Shown here: in pieces, positions 52,359 through 59,940 of the stretch
How the letters are laid out: each line of letters begins with the position of its first letter
Numbering within the stretch: the stretch's first letter is position 1
NCBI GenBank assembly: GCA_035544675.1
Contig: DATKCA010000190.1
Location: forward strand, 1-64,000
DNA length: 64,000 nt
Direction of reading: 5' to 3'
Origin: DATKCA01 sp035544675
GTDB lineage: Bacteria; Acidobacteriota; Thermoanaerobaculia; Gp7-AA8
Notes under the pieces: generated by a model
The model's input: the letters and a program-made list of their open reading frames with translations, nothing else
Told to the model about the DNA's origin: nothing
The model's database searches: none
Translations under genes and position numbers: made by a program

Positions 52359-53135
52359 TCAGAAACCGGAGACTTTGCCCGCTTTCCCGTACAGGAGCCT
52401 GGTCACCACGAAGCCGAGCGCGATGACGCCGGCCAGGCAGACATCGCGGAAGTTGTTCCCGTACATCGTCGGATAGTGGTTGGCGATCATCGTGAAGATG
52501 AGCGGAATGGACATGTATGTGTTCTGCCGTGAGCGAAGGGTGGCGGTGGCCACGAGCGCGGCATCCGGTGCCGTTCCCTCCTTCACCGCCGCGATGATCT
52601 TCTTCTGGTACGGCCAGATCACCATCCACACGTTGCCGGCCATGATCGTGCCGAACATCGCGCCGGCGTGAATGTAGAGCGCCCGGCCGCTGAACTTGCC
52701 GACGTACTCGAGGAACAGATACGCGGCCGCGAAGACCGCCAGCGCGATCGCGCTGGCCACCACCACGTTCTTTACCGATTTCATGATCACGTTGTAGACG
52801 AGGAAGCCGACCACGAGGATCACCGTGTAGATGAGGAACCACAGCCCGGCGTTGCCCTGGCTCGGATCCTCGAACACGATACGGCCGTGGTAGTACACGA
52901 GGCCCGCCAGCAGCAGGCCGGTGATCCACGTCCAGGCCGCGCCCCAGCGGAACCAGTACAGCGCGCGAGGCATCAGCTCCGGCACGACCGCCTTCTTCGT
53001 GGGCCCGTCGAGAATCTTGGCCATCGGCCCGTTGACCCAGTTGAAGAAGTAGAGATGGCCGATCCAGATGATGCCGGCCACGACATGGGACCATCGCAGC
53101 AAGAGCTGGATCCAGGTGTTCATTTCAGGATTCAT
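52359..53135 (-). CDS. puuD: PuuD-like (urate hydroxylase family) membrane protein
   Basis: 258 residues with about eight membrane helices: RWSHVVAGIIWIGHLYFFNWVNG, WGAAWTWITGLLLAGLVYY, GRALYIHAGAMFGTIMAGNVWMVIWPYQK. This matches the membrane domain of PuuD, a cytochrome-linked urate oxidase; the usual C-terminal cytochrome c part is absent, so activity on urate is uncertain. ATG at 53135 with GAGGAGAGGAG upstream. Transcribed away from the SDR gene. Confidence 0.8.
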   Translation of the reverse strand: MNPEMNTWIQLLLRWSHVVAGIIWIGHLYFFNWVNGPMAKILDGPTKKAVVPELMPRALYWFRWGAAWTWITGLLLAGLVYYHGRIVFEDPSQGNAGLWFLIYTVILVVGFLVYNVIMKSVKNVVVASAIALAVFAAAYLFLEYVGKFSGRALYIHAGAMFGTIMAGNVWMVIWPYQKKIIAAVKEGTAPDAALVATATLRSRQNTYMSIPLIFTMIANHYPTMYGNNFRDVCLAGVIALGFVVTRLLYGKAGKVSGF

Positions 53136-53195
53136 GAAGCTCCTCTCCTCAAGACTCTTCTGTTGGGGTAGCCTGCATCGGATTATAGACCCCGC

Positions 53196-53885
53196 ATGGA
53201 GAATGAATTCAGCGGCCGCGTCGCGGTGGTGACGGGCGCCTCGAGCGGCATCGGACAGCGCACTGCGGAATTGCTCGCTGATCGCGGCGCGCGTGTCGTC
53301 CTCTTCTCGCGCACGATCCCTTCGCTGACCGGAGAGCGCACGCTCTCCGTGGCGGGCGACGCCGCGGATGAGCGCGATGTAGACCGCCTCTTCTCCACGT
53401 GCGAGGACGCGTTCGGGGCCTGCGATGTCCTGATCAACTGCGCCGGCATGATCGATCCCGGGCCGCTCGTGCGCACGACGCCGGAGCGCTGGGACCGGAT
53501 GTTCGCCGTCAACGTCCGATCCGCGTACCTCTGCTGCCGGCGCGCGCTGCCGCGCATGACCGAGCGCTCCGGCGGTGCCATCGTCGTCGTCTCTTCCATC
53601 TCCGGCGTCACCGGCCCCGAGAAGTTTCCCGGATTCGTCTCCTACAACTCCAGCAAGGCGGCCCTCATCGCATTCGCGGAAGCGTTGGCAGTGGAAGTCA
53701 AGGAGAACGGGATCCGCGTGAACTGCGTGAGCCCCGGCTCGGTGGACACAAAGATGTGGGCCGCGGCCAGCGGCGGTGCGCCCGCTGAGATGACTCCGGA
53801 CGAGGTTGCGGAAACCATCCTCTTCCTCGCGTCGGCGCGTTCGCGGCCGATGAACGGCCAGAACCTCCATGTCTACGGCGTCTGA
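53196..53885 (+). CDS. Short-chain dehydrogenase/reductase
   Basis: 229 residues of the classical SDR fold: VVTGASSGIGQRTAE (nucleotide-binding), INCAGMI, VVVSSISGVTG (catalytic Ser) and SYNSSKAAL (Y-x3-K), then SPGSVDTKM. Similar to FabG-type 3-oxoacyl reductases but short, so substrate unknown. Its end overlaps alr by 17 bases. Confidence 0.88.
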   Translation: MENEFSGRVAVVTGASSGIGQRTAELLADRGARVVLFSRTIPSLTGERTLSVAGDAADERDVDRLFSTCEDAFGACDVLINCAGMIDPGPLVRTTPERWDRMFAVNVRSAYLCCRRALPRMTERSGGAIVVVSSISGVTGPEKFPGFVSYNSSKAALIAFAEALAVEVKENGIRVNCVSPGSVDTKMWAAASGGAPAEMTPDEVAETILFLASARSRPMNGQNLHVYGV

Positions 53886-55029
53886 CCTCCGGCGGATCCG
53901 CCCCACCTGGGCCGACATCGACGTGGGTGCGTTCCGGCGCAACGTCGAGGCGGTGTCGTCGCGTTTGCCGGCCGGCTCCCGTCTCATCGCGGTGCTGAAG
54001 GCCGACGCGTATGGTCACGGCGCGGCAGAGCTCGCCAGACACTGCTCCCCGGACCACGTGGCCATGATCGCTACATCACTGCTCGAGGAAGCCCAGCAGC
54101 TCCGCCGCACCGGCATCACCCTGCCCCTTCTCGTCCTCGGACCCCTCGGTGAGGCGCAGGTCCGCGAGGCCGTGGAGAGCGGCATCGTCATCGGCGTGCC
54201 CGGCCCCGAGGAGCTGGAGATCGTGGCGCGCATGGCCCGGGAGCGCGATGTGGAGGTGCACCTGAAGCTCGACTCGGGCATGGGAAGAATGGGCTCCACC
54301 GAAGCCGATCTGCCTCGCCTCATCGAGCTCGTTCGCAGCGCGTCACGCCTGCGCGTGGGCGCGATCTACACCCACTTCGCGAACGCCGGTGATCCGCACG
54401 ATCCCTTCACCGGCGAACAGTCCGCGCGCTTCGATGGCATGGTGCAGTCGCTGCGCGAGGCGGGCGTGGGGGCGCCGCTGCATCATCGGGCCAACAGCGG
54501 CGCGACGATGCGCGGCCTGGTCAAGGCCGGGGAGCTCGTTCGCGTCGGGCTGGCACTGTTCGGCGCCGAGGCGGTCGATAGCGCGGTCACGCGGCTGGAG
54601 CCGGTGATGCGCTGGCGAACGGAGATTGCGCGTCTGAAAGAACTCCCTTCCGGCCACGCCGTAGGCTACGGCATGGCGTTCCGCACGACGCGGCCCAGCA
54701 GGATCGCCACGCTGCCGGTCGGCTACGCGGACGGGTACGACCGGCAGCTGTCGAACAAGGCCGAAGTGTTGATTCGCGGCAGGAGGGTGAGGGTGGTGGG
54801 GCGGGTGTCCATGGACCTGGTCACGGTCGACGTGACGGACCTGCCGGACGCCGCGGCCGGCGACGAGGTCGTGCTGCTCGGCTCTCAGCAGCATGGAACC
54901 ATCACGCCCGAGGAGCTTGCCGTCAAGATCGGTACAATCTCCTACGAAGTCTTCTGCAGCGTCAGCGCGCGAGTGCCGCGTGTCTACCGCGACGGCGAGG
55001 GGGCGGTCATCCGCTCCAGGTTCACATGA
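53869..55029 (+). CDS. alr: Alanine racemase
   Basis: 386 residues. PLP lysine K44 in AVLKADAYGHG, conserved HxR-like HFANAGDP, catalytic Tyr Y267 in GYGMAFRT and the C-terminal GRVSMDLVTVDVTDLP. It makes D-alanine for peptidoglycan. It overlaps the SDR gene and the mlaE-like permease. Confidence 0.96.
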   Translation: MSTASDLRRIRPTWADIDVGAFRRNVEAVSSRLPAGSRLIAVLKADAYGHGAAELARHCSPDHVAMIATSLLEEAQQLRRTGITLPLLVLGPLGEAQVREAVESGIVIGVPGPEELEIVARMARERDVEVHLKLDSGMGRMGSTEADLPRLIELVRSASRLRVGAIYTHFANAGDPHDPFTGEQSARFDGMVQSLREAGVGAPLHHRANSGATMRGLVKAGELVRVGLALFGAEAVDSAVTRLEPVMRWRTEIARLKELPSGHAVGYGMAFRTTRPSRIATLPVGYADGYDRQLSNKAEVLIRGRRVRVVGRVSMDLVTVDVTDLPDAAAGDEVVLLGSQQHGTITPEELAVKIGTISYEVFCSVSARVPRVYRDGEGAVIRSRFT

Positions 55030-55796
55030 ACGGTTTTCTCGAGCGCGTCGGGCGCATGTTCATCAGGTTCTTCGAGCAGACGGGCCTCTGGTTCCGGATG
55101 CTCTGGCGCACGGCGGTCTACGCGATCAGGCCACCTTACGAGTTCGGGGAGTGGCTCCGGCAGTCCGTGCGCGTCGGCTTCGACTCCGTCCCGGTCGTCT
55201 TTCTCACGACCATGTTCACCGGGATGGTGCTGGCGCTGCAGACGTTCTACGGCTTCCAGCGCGTGCACGCCGAGAACTTCGTCGGCAGCGTCGTGGCCCT
55301 GGCCATGCTGCGGGAGCTCTCGCCGGTGCTGGTCGGGCTGATGGTCACGGGGCGCGTCGGCTCGTCGATGGCGGCGGAGATCGGAACGATGCGCGTCACC
55401 GAGCAGCTCGACGCTCTCCGCGCGCTGGCGACCGACCCCGTCCACTACCTCTTCGTGCCGCGCGTCATCGCCGGCATCGTCATGCTCCCCTTCCTGGTCA
55501 TCCTCGGCGACGCCCTCGGCATCTACGGCGGCTACCTCGTGGCCGTGAAGCTGATGCAGACCAATCCGGTCATCTACGAACAGAACACGTTTCAGTACCT
55601 GACGATGAAGGACATGTGGAGCGGCGTGATCAAGTCCTCCGTGTTCGGCCTGATCCTGACGCTGACCGGCTGCGTTCGCGGCTATTACACGAGCGGTGGC
55701 GCTGAAGGCGTGGGGCGGGCCACCACCAACGCCGTGGTCAGCGCCTCGCTGATCATTCTGCTGAGCGACTTCTTTCTGACTAAGATCCTCTTCTGA
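55026..55796 (+). CDS. mlaE: MlaE-family ABC transporter permease
   Basis: 256 residues of a MlaE/YrbE integral membrane permease: LTTMFTGMVLALQTFYGF, RELSPVLVGLMVTGRVGSSMAAEIGTMRVTEQLDALRAL, VIKSSVFGLILTLTGCVRGYYT. It forms the membrane part of a phospholipid/lipid transporter of the outer-membrane asymmetry type. Directly upstream of its ATPase. Confidence 0.94.
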   Translation: MNGFLERVGRMFIRFFEQTGLWFRMLWRTAVYAIRPPYEFGEWLRQSVRVGFDSVPVVFLTTMFTGMVLALQTFYGFQRVHAENFVGSVVALAMLRELSPVLVGLMVTGRVGSSMAAEIGTMRVTEQLDALRALATDPVHYLFVPRVIAGIVMLPFLVILGDALGIYGGYLVAVKLMQTNPVIYEQNTFQYLTMKDMWSGVIKSSVFGLILTLTGCVRGYYTSGGAEGVGRATTNAVVSASLIILLSDFFLTKILF

Positions 55797-55797
55797 C

Positions 55798-56577
55798 GTG
55801 AACGGCAGCCCTGTCATCTCGCTCCAGCACCTCTACAAATCCTTCGACGGCAAGGAAGTGCTGCGTGACCTGTCCATCGAAGTCGCGCGCGGTGAGTCGC
55901 TGGTGATCGTGGGCGGATCGGGAACCGGCAAGAGCGTGACGCTCAAGCACATCATCGGCCTCCTCCAGCCGGACGCAGGCCATGTGTTCGTGGACGGGGA
56001 GGATCTCTGCTGCATGAAGGACATGCCCCTCAACCTGTTCCGCCGGCGCTTCGGGATGTCGTTTCAGGAAGGGGCGCTGTTCGACTCCATGTCGGTGTTC
56101 GAGAACATCGCCTTTCCTCTCCGCCGCCACACGAAGATGACCGCGGAGGAGATCCGCCACCGCGTCGAGGAGTGTCTCGACCAGGTGCATCTCGAGGGTG
56201 TCTCCGGGAAGCGGCCGTCGCAACTGTCCGGCGGAATGCGGCGGCGCGTCGGGTTCGCGCGGGCGATCTCGCTCAAGCCGGAGATTCTGCTGTTCGACGA
56301 GCCGACCACCGGTCTCGATCCGGTGATCAGCGACGTCATCGCCGACCTCATCGTGGAGATGGACGAGACGCTGCACACGACGACCGTCACCATCACGCAC
56401 GACATGAAGGTGGCGTTCAAGATCGCGGACCGCGTGGCCATGCTCTATCGCGGACGGATCATCGAGGAAGGCTCGCCCGATGTGTTCCAGGCCTCGAAGA
56501 ACCCGATCGTGCAGCAGTTCATCGAGGGCCGGGCCCAGGGGCCGCTGACGGAAGGGGAGTTGTCGACGCGCATTTAG
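55798..56577 (+). CDS. mlaF: MlaF-family ABC transporter ATPase
   Basis: 259 residues: Walker A GGSGTGKSVTLKHIIGLL, Q-loop FQEGALFDSMSVFENI, signature LSGGMRRRVGFARAI, Walker B EILLFDEPTTGLDPV. It pairs with the preceding permease. The MlaD, MlaB and MlaC partners are not in this window. GTG start at 55798, 1 base after the permease stop. Confidence 0.94.
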   Translation: MNGSPVISLQHLYKSFDGKEVLRDLSIEVARGESLVIVGGSGTGKSVTLKHIIGLLQPDAGHVFVDGEDLCCMKDMPLNLFRRRFGMSFQEGALFDSMSVFENIAFPLRRHTKMTAEEIRHRVEECLDQVHLEGVSGKRPSQLSGGMRRRVGFARAISLKPEILLFDEPTTGLDPVISDVIADLIVEMDETLHTTTVTITHDMKVAFKIADRVAMLYRGRIIEEGSPDVFQASKNPIVQQFIEGRAQGPLTEGELSTRI

Positions 56578-56658
56578 GGGCCTCGGGCCCTCGGGCCTCG
56601 GGCCTCGGGAGTCCGGCATAGTCATGATGCGAATTTTCCGAGCCCGAGCCCGGTTTTT
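56578..56658. repeat. CGGGCCT heptamer array with inverted partner and T-run
   Basis: After the mlaF stop come about four 7-base units CGGGCCT (56582-56610), then a CCGAGCCCGAGCCCGG inverted arm (56639-56654) followed by TTTTT. The arms can form a terminator hairpin. It is a different heptamer from those at 12.6 and 24.1 kb, but shares the 7-base period. Confidence 0.65.
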
Positions 56659-56684
56659 CGTCCCCCGAGCGATAGACTCTTTCC

Positions 56685-57986
56685 ATGGCCGACCGCGTCT
56701 TCACTGTCTCGGAGATCATCCGCCAGATCAATCTCGATCTCTTTCGCTACAGCGACATCGCTGTGGAGGGTGAGGTCACGAACTACCGATCGACCGGGGG
56801 CCACCACTACTTCGCGATCAAGGACAGCCGGGCCACGCTGAAGGTGGTGATGTTCGGGTCGCAGGCGCGGCTGCTCAAGTTCCGGATCGAGAACGGGCTG
56901 CAGCTCGTGGTGCGCGGCCGGCTCATGCTCTACGAGCAGCGCGGCGAGTTTCAGATGAATGCCGTCGCCGCGGAGCCGGCGGGCCTTGGCGCGCTCCAGC
57001 TCGCGTTCGAGCAGCTCAAGAAGCGGCTGGCGGAAGAAGGTCTCTTCGAGGCCGCTCGCAAGAAGAAGATCCCGATGCTGCCGCAGCGCATCGCCGTCGT
57101 GACCAGTGCGACCGGCGCCGCGATCCGCGACGTCCTCAACGTGCTGGGGCGCCGTTTCGACGGCCTGGCCCTGCAGATCTATCCAGTGCGTGTGCAGGGG
57201 CCGCTCGCGGCACGGGAGATTGCGACTGCCATCCGCCACCTCTCCCGATGGGAGCTTCACGACGTCGTCCTCGTCTGCCGCGGCGGGGGCTCGCTGGAAG
57301 ACCTCTGGCCGTTCAACGAGGAGGTCGTTGCGCGCGCGGTTGCGGAGTGCACGATCCCGACGATCTCGGGCGTCGGTCACGAGACGGATTTCACGATCTG
57401 CGATCTGGTCGCGGACGTTCGCGCGCCGACGCCGTCCGCGGCGGCGGAGATCGTCGTGCGGGCCAAGAGCGACATCTGCAACCAGGTCGACCACGCCGTT
57501 CGCCGCGTGCGGCACATCGTCGAGTCGCGCGTCCGGAACTATCGCCACGAGCTGCGCCACCTGAGCTCATCGGATCGCCTGGGACTGCTGCCGCGCCGGA
57601 TTGCCGCGCAGCGGGAGCGGCTGGAACGGCGTCGCGTCGCGCTTTATCGCCAGCTCGAGGGGCGAGCCAGGCTCATGCGCCGGCGGCTGGAGGCGGCCGA
57701 TCAGCCGCTCGAGCTTTATCCACGCCTCGTAGAACAAGAGCGGCGACGGCTGCAGGCCCTGGCCGCGACGCTCGGCGCGGTCTCGCCGCTCTCGGTCCTC
57801 TCGCGCGGCTACGCGATTGCATTCTCCAGGGTGCGGAATCGGCGCAAGCCGATTCTCGACTCGATGGCGGTCGGGGTCGGTGACGCGATCGAAGTGCAGC
57901 TCAAGAAGGGAAGACTGGCCTGCACGGTCGATACTAGGACCATGGGGCTGGAAAGCGTTTGGCCGGTGGTGAAAGATGAAACTTAG
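56685..57986 (+). CDS. xseA: Exodeoxyribonuclease VII large subunit
   Basis: 433 residues: N-terminal OB-fold (SEIIRQINLDLFRYSDIAVEGEVTNYR), catalytic core (AVVTSATGAAIRDVLNVL, VCRGGGSLEDLWPFNEEVVARA, SGVGHETDFTICDLVADVRAPTPSAAAEI) and a long coiled-coil arm. Degrades single-stranded DNA with XseB. Its end overlaps an exported methyltransferase gene, which separates it from xseB. Confidence 0.95.
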   Translation: MADRVFTVSEIIRQINLDLFRYSDIAVEGEVTNYRSTGGHHYFAIKDSRATLKVVMFGSQARLLKFRIENGLQLVVRGRLMLYEQRGEFQMNAVAAEPAGLGALQLAFEQLKKRLAEEGLFEAARKKKIPMLPQRIAVVTSATGAAIRDVLNVLGRRFDGLALQIYPVRVQGPLAAREIATAIRHLSRWELHDVVLVCRGGGSLEDLWPFNEEVVARAVAECTIPTISGVGHETDFTICDLVADVRAPTPSAAAEIVVRAKSDICNQVDHAVRRVRHIVESRVRNYRHELRHLSSSDRLGLLPRRIAAQRERLERRRVALYRQLEGRARLMRRRLEAADQPLELYPRLVEQERRRLQALAATLGAVSPLSVLSRGYAIAFSRVRNRRKPILDSMAVGVGDAIEVQLKKGRLACTVDTRTMGLESVWPVVKDET

Positions 57987-58674
57987 CTCTCTGTTCGTCA
58001 TGCTGCTCGGCTTGTGCGCCGCGGGAAATGATGGAGGCGTGTCGCTGGAAACGAAGCGCAACTCGATGGTCGACTCTCAGATTCGCGCGCGCGGCGTGAG
58101 CGATCAGCGCGTGCTGGACGCATTGCGCCGGATCCCGCGGCACGAGTTCGTTCCGGAGCCGTACACGGCCGCCGCGTACGAGGACTCTCCGCTGCCGATC
58201 GGCCTCAATCAGACGATCTCGCAGCCGTACATCGTCGGCTACATGACCGACGAGCTGGACGTCCAGCCGGGCTCGAAAGTGCTGGAGATCGGGACGGGAT
58301 CGGGATATCAGGCGGCGGTGCTGGCTGAGCTGACCGATCAGGTCTTCACGATCGAGATCGTCCCGGAGCTGGCGCGCCGAGCCAGCCAGACGCTGCAGCG
58401 CCTCGGCTACAGGAATGTGAAGGTCCTGGCCGGCGACGGCTATCGCGGATGGCCGTCCGAGGCGCCATTCGACCGCATCATCGTGACGGCGGCGCCGGAT
58501 CACGTCCCCCAGCCGCTCGTCGATCAGCTCGCCGTCGGCGGTCGGATGATCATCCCCGTCGGCGACTACTACCAGCAGATGACGATCATCACCAGGACCG
58601 AGCGCGGAGTCGTCCAGCAGAAAACGATCGACGTCCGCTTCGTCCCCATGACCGGCGAAGCGGAGAAGAAGTGA
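57976..58674 (+). CDS. pcm: Exported protein-L-isoaspartate O-methyltransferase
   Basis: 232 residues. A signal-like N-terminus (MKLSSLFVMLLGLCAAG) precedes a complete PCMT domain: MVDSQIRARGVSDQRVLDAL, PLPIGLNQTISQPYIVGYMTDEL and SAM motif VLEIGTGSGYQAAVLAEL. Repairs isoaspartate in damaged proteins; the N-terminus suggests export, unusual because SAM is cytoplasmic. The leader could instead be a membrane anchor. It starts 10 bases inside xseA. Confidence 0.9.
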   Translation: MKLSSLFVMLLGLCAAGNDGGVSLETKRNSMVDSQIRARGVSDQRVLDALRRIPRHEFVPEPYTAAAYEDSPLPIGLNQTISQPYIVGYMTDELDVQPGSKVLEIGTGSGYQAAVLAELTDQVFTIEIVPELARRASQTLQRLGYRNVKVLAGDGYRGWPSEAPFDRIIVTAAPDHVPQPLVDQLAVGGRMIIPVGDYYQQMTIITRTERGVVQQKTIDVRFVPMTGEAEKK

Positions 58675-58705
58675 AGGTCATCCCTCGCTACGCCCGGACG
58701 ACAGT
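58674..58705. repeat. Single arm of a palindromic repeat
   Basis: GGTCATCCCTCGCTACGCCC followed by GGACGACAG resembles one arm of the TGTCATCC/CGCTCGGAATGACA elements at 15548 and 48543, without the inverted partner. It fills the pcm-xseB gap. Confidence 0.4.
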
Positions 58706-58720
58706 GCTATAACCGGCGCC

Positions 58721-58993
58721 ATGCCGGCCCGGCGATCCAACGACTTCGAGAAGGCGTTCCAGCAGCTCGAGACGATCGTGCAGAGGCTGGAGAAAGAGGA
58801 GCTGCCGCTCGACGAGTCGCTCCGTCTGTTCGAGGAGGGCATCAGCCTCTCGCGCTTCTGCCATCAGCGGCTGGAGGAAGTGGAGAAGAAGATCGAGCTG
58901 ATCCTCGCGGACGCCAAGGGGCAGCCGCGCACCGAGCCCTTCGAGATCGACGAGGGTGAGCCCGATGAGGGGGAGGAAGCGGCCCGACCGTGA
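58721..58993 (+). CDS. xseB: Exodeoxyribonuclease VII small subunit
   Basis: 90 residues: FEKAFQQLETIVQRLEKEELPLDESLRLFEEGISLSRFCHQRLEEVEKKIELIL is the complete XseB helical hairpin. The acidic tail is a bit longer than usual. Its stop overlaps the GTG start of the polyprenyl synthase gene (GTGA). Confidence 0.94.
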   Translation: MPARRSNDFEKAFQQLETIVQRLEKEELPLDESLRLFEEGISLSRFCHQRLEEVEKKIELILADAKGQPRTEPFEIDEGEPDEGEEAARP

Positions 58994-59916
58994 CCGCGGC
59001 CGCGCAGTACCTTGCTTCGAAGCGGTCGCTGGTCGATCGCCTACTCGACGAAAACCTCCCTCCGGCCGGCACCCGCCCCCCCGTCATCCACGAGGCCATG
59101 CGCTACGCGGTCCTCGGCGGCGGGAAACGGATCCGGCCGATCCTGGCCATCGCCGCGGCTGAAGCGGTGGGCGCGAGTGTCGAGCCGCTTCTCGTGCACT
59201 TCGCCGCGCTCGAGCTGATTCACACGTATTCGCTGGTTCACGACGATCTCCCCGCTCTGGACAACGACGATCTGCGGCGCGGGCGGAAGACAACGCACGT
59301 GGTGTTCGGCGAGGCAATCGGAATTCTGGCCGGCGACGCGCTGCTGACGGAGGCGTTCTCGTGGCTGGCCCGTCCGGCACCCGTGCCGGCCGAGCGGCAG
59401 CTCACAGCAATCCGGCTCGTGGCGGAGGCGGTGGACTCGACGGGGATGATCGGCGGCCAGGTGGCCGATCTGGAGGGTGGAGGACAGGCAATCCTGCCTG
59501 TCCCGGCCGATCCGACAGGCAAGATTGCCTGTCGTCCACTCGAGGCGCTCCAATTCATCCATCGCCACAAGACTGGCAAGCTCATCACCGGCTCGGTCCT
59601 GCTCGGCGGCACCCTCGGCGGAGCCACCGACCAGCAGCTCGCCGCGCTGCAGCGGTATGGCGAGAGCCTCGGTCTGGCCTTCCAGATCGTCGACGACCTC
59701 CTGGACCAGGAGGAGTCGTCGGCCACGCTCGGCAAGACCGCCGGGAAGGATCTGGCGCAGGGCAAACTCACCTATCCGGCCGTCGTGGGGACGGAGGCGG
59801 CGCGCGCCGAGCTCGGCGCGCTCCTCCAGACCGCTCTGGAAAACGCTGATATGATCCGCGGCCCCGTGAACTATCTGGCACAGATTGCGCGTTTTATCTG
59901 CGATCGCCGGTCCTAG
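58990..59916 (+). CDS. ispA: Polyprenyl (farnesyl/geranylgeranyl) diphosphate synthase with in-frame palindromic insert
   Basis: 308 residues: GGKRIRP, first Asp-rich motif DDLPALDND, GDALL, GQVADLE, HKTGKLI, second Asp-rich motif FQIVDDLLDQE, and KDLAQGKLTYP. It condenses IPP with allylic diphosphates; the neighbouring dxs supports an isoprenoid operon. Residues 165-182 (GQAILPVPADPTGKIACR) interrupt the linker after GQVADLEG and are encoded by two palindromes. GTG start overlaps xseB stop. Confidence 0.93.
   Translation: MTAAAQYLASKRSLVDRLLDENLPPAGTRPPVIHEAMRYAVLGGGKRIRPILAIAAAEAVGASVEPLLVHFAALELIHTYSLVHDDLPALDNDDLRRGRKTTHVVFGEAIGILAGDALLTEAFSWLARPAPVPAERQLTAIRLVAEAVDSTGMIGGQVADLEGGGQAILPVPADPTGKIACRPLEALQFIHRHKTGKLITGSVLLGGTLGGATDQQLAALQRYGESLGLAFQIVDDLLDQEESSATLGKTAGKDLAQGKLTYPAVVGTEAARAELGALLQTALENADMIRGPVNYLAQIARFICDRRS
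59482..59533. repeat. Palindromic ACAGGCA repeat inside the synthase gene
   Basis: GACAGGCAATCCTGCCTGTC (59483-59502) and GACAGGCAAGATTGCCTGTC (59514-59533) are adjacent palindromes with the same ends. They encode the linker insert in frame without a stop. Confidence 0.85.
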
Positions 59917-59940
59917 AGGGCCGGTCCAGAGACCAGAAGA

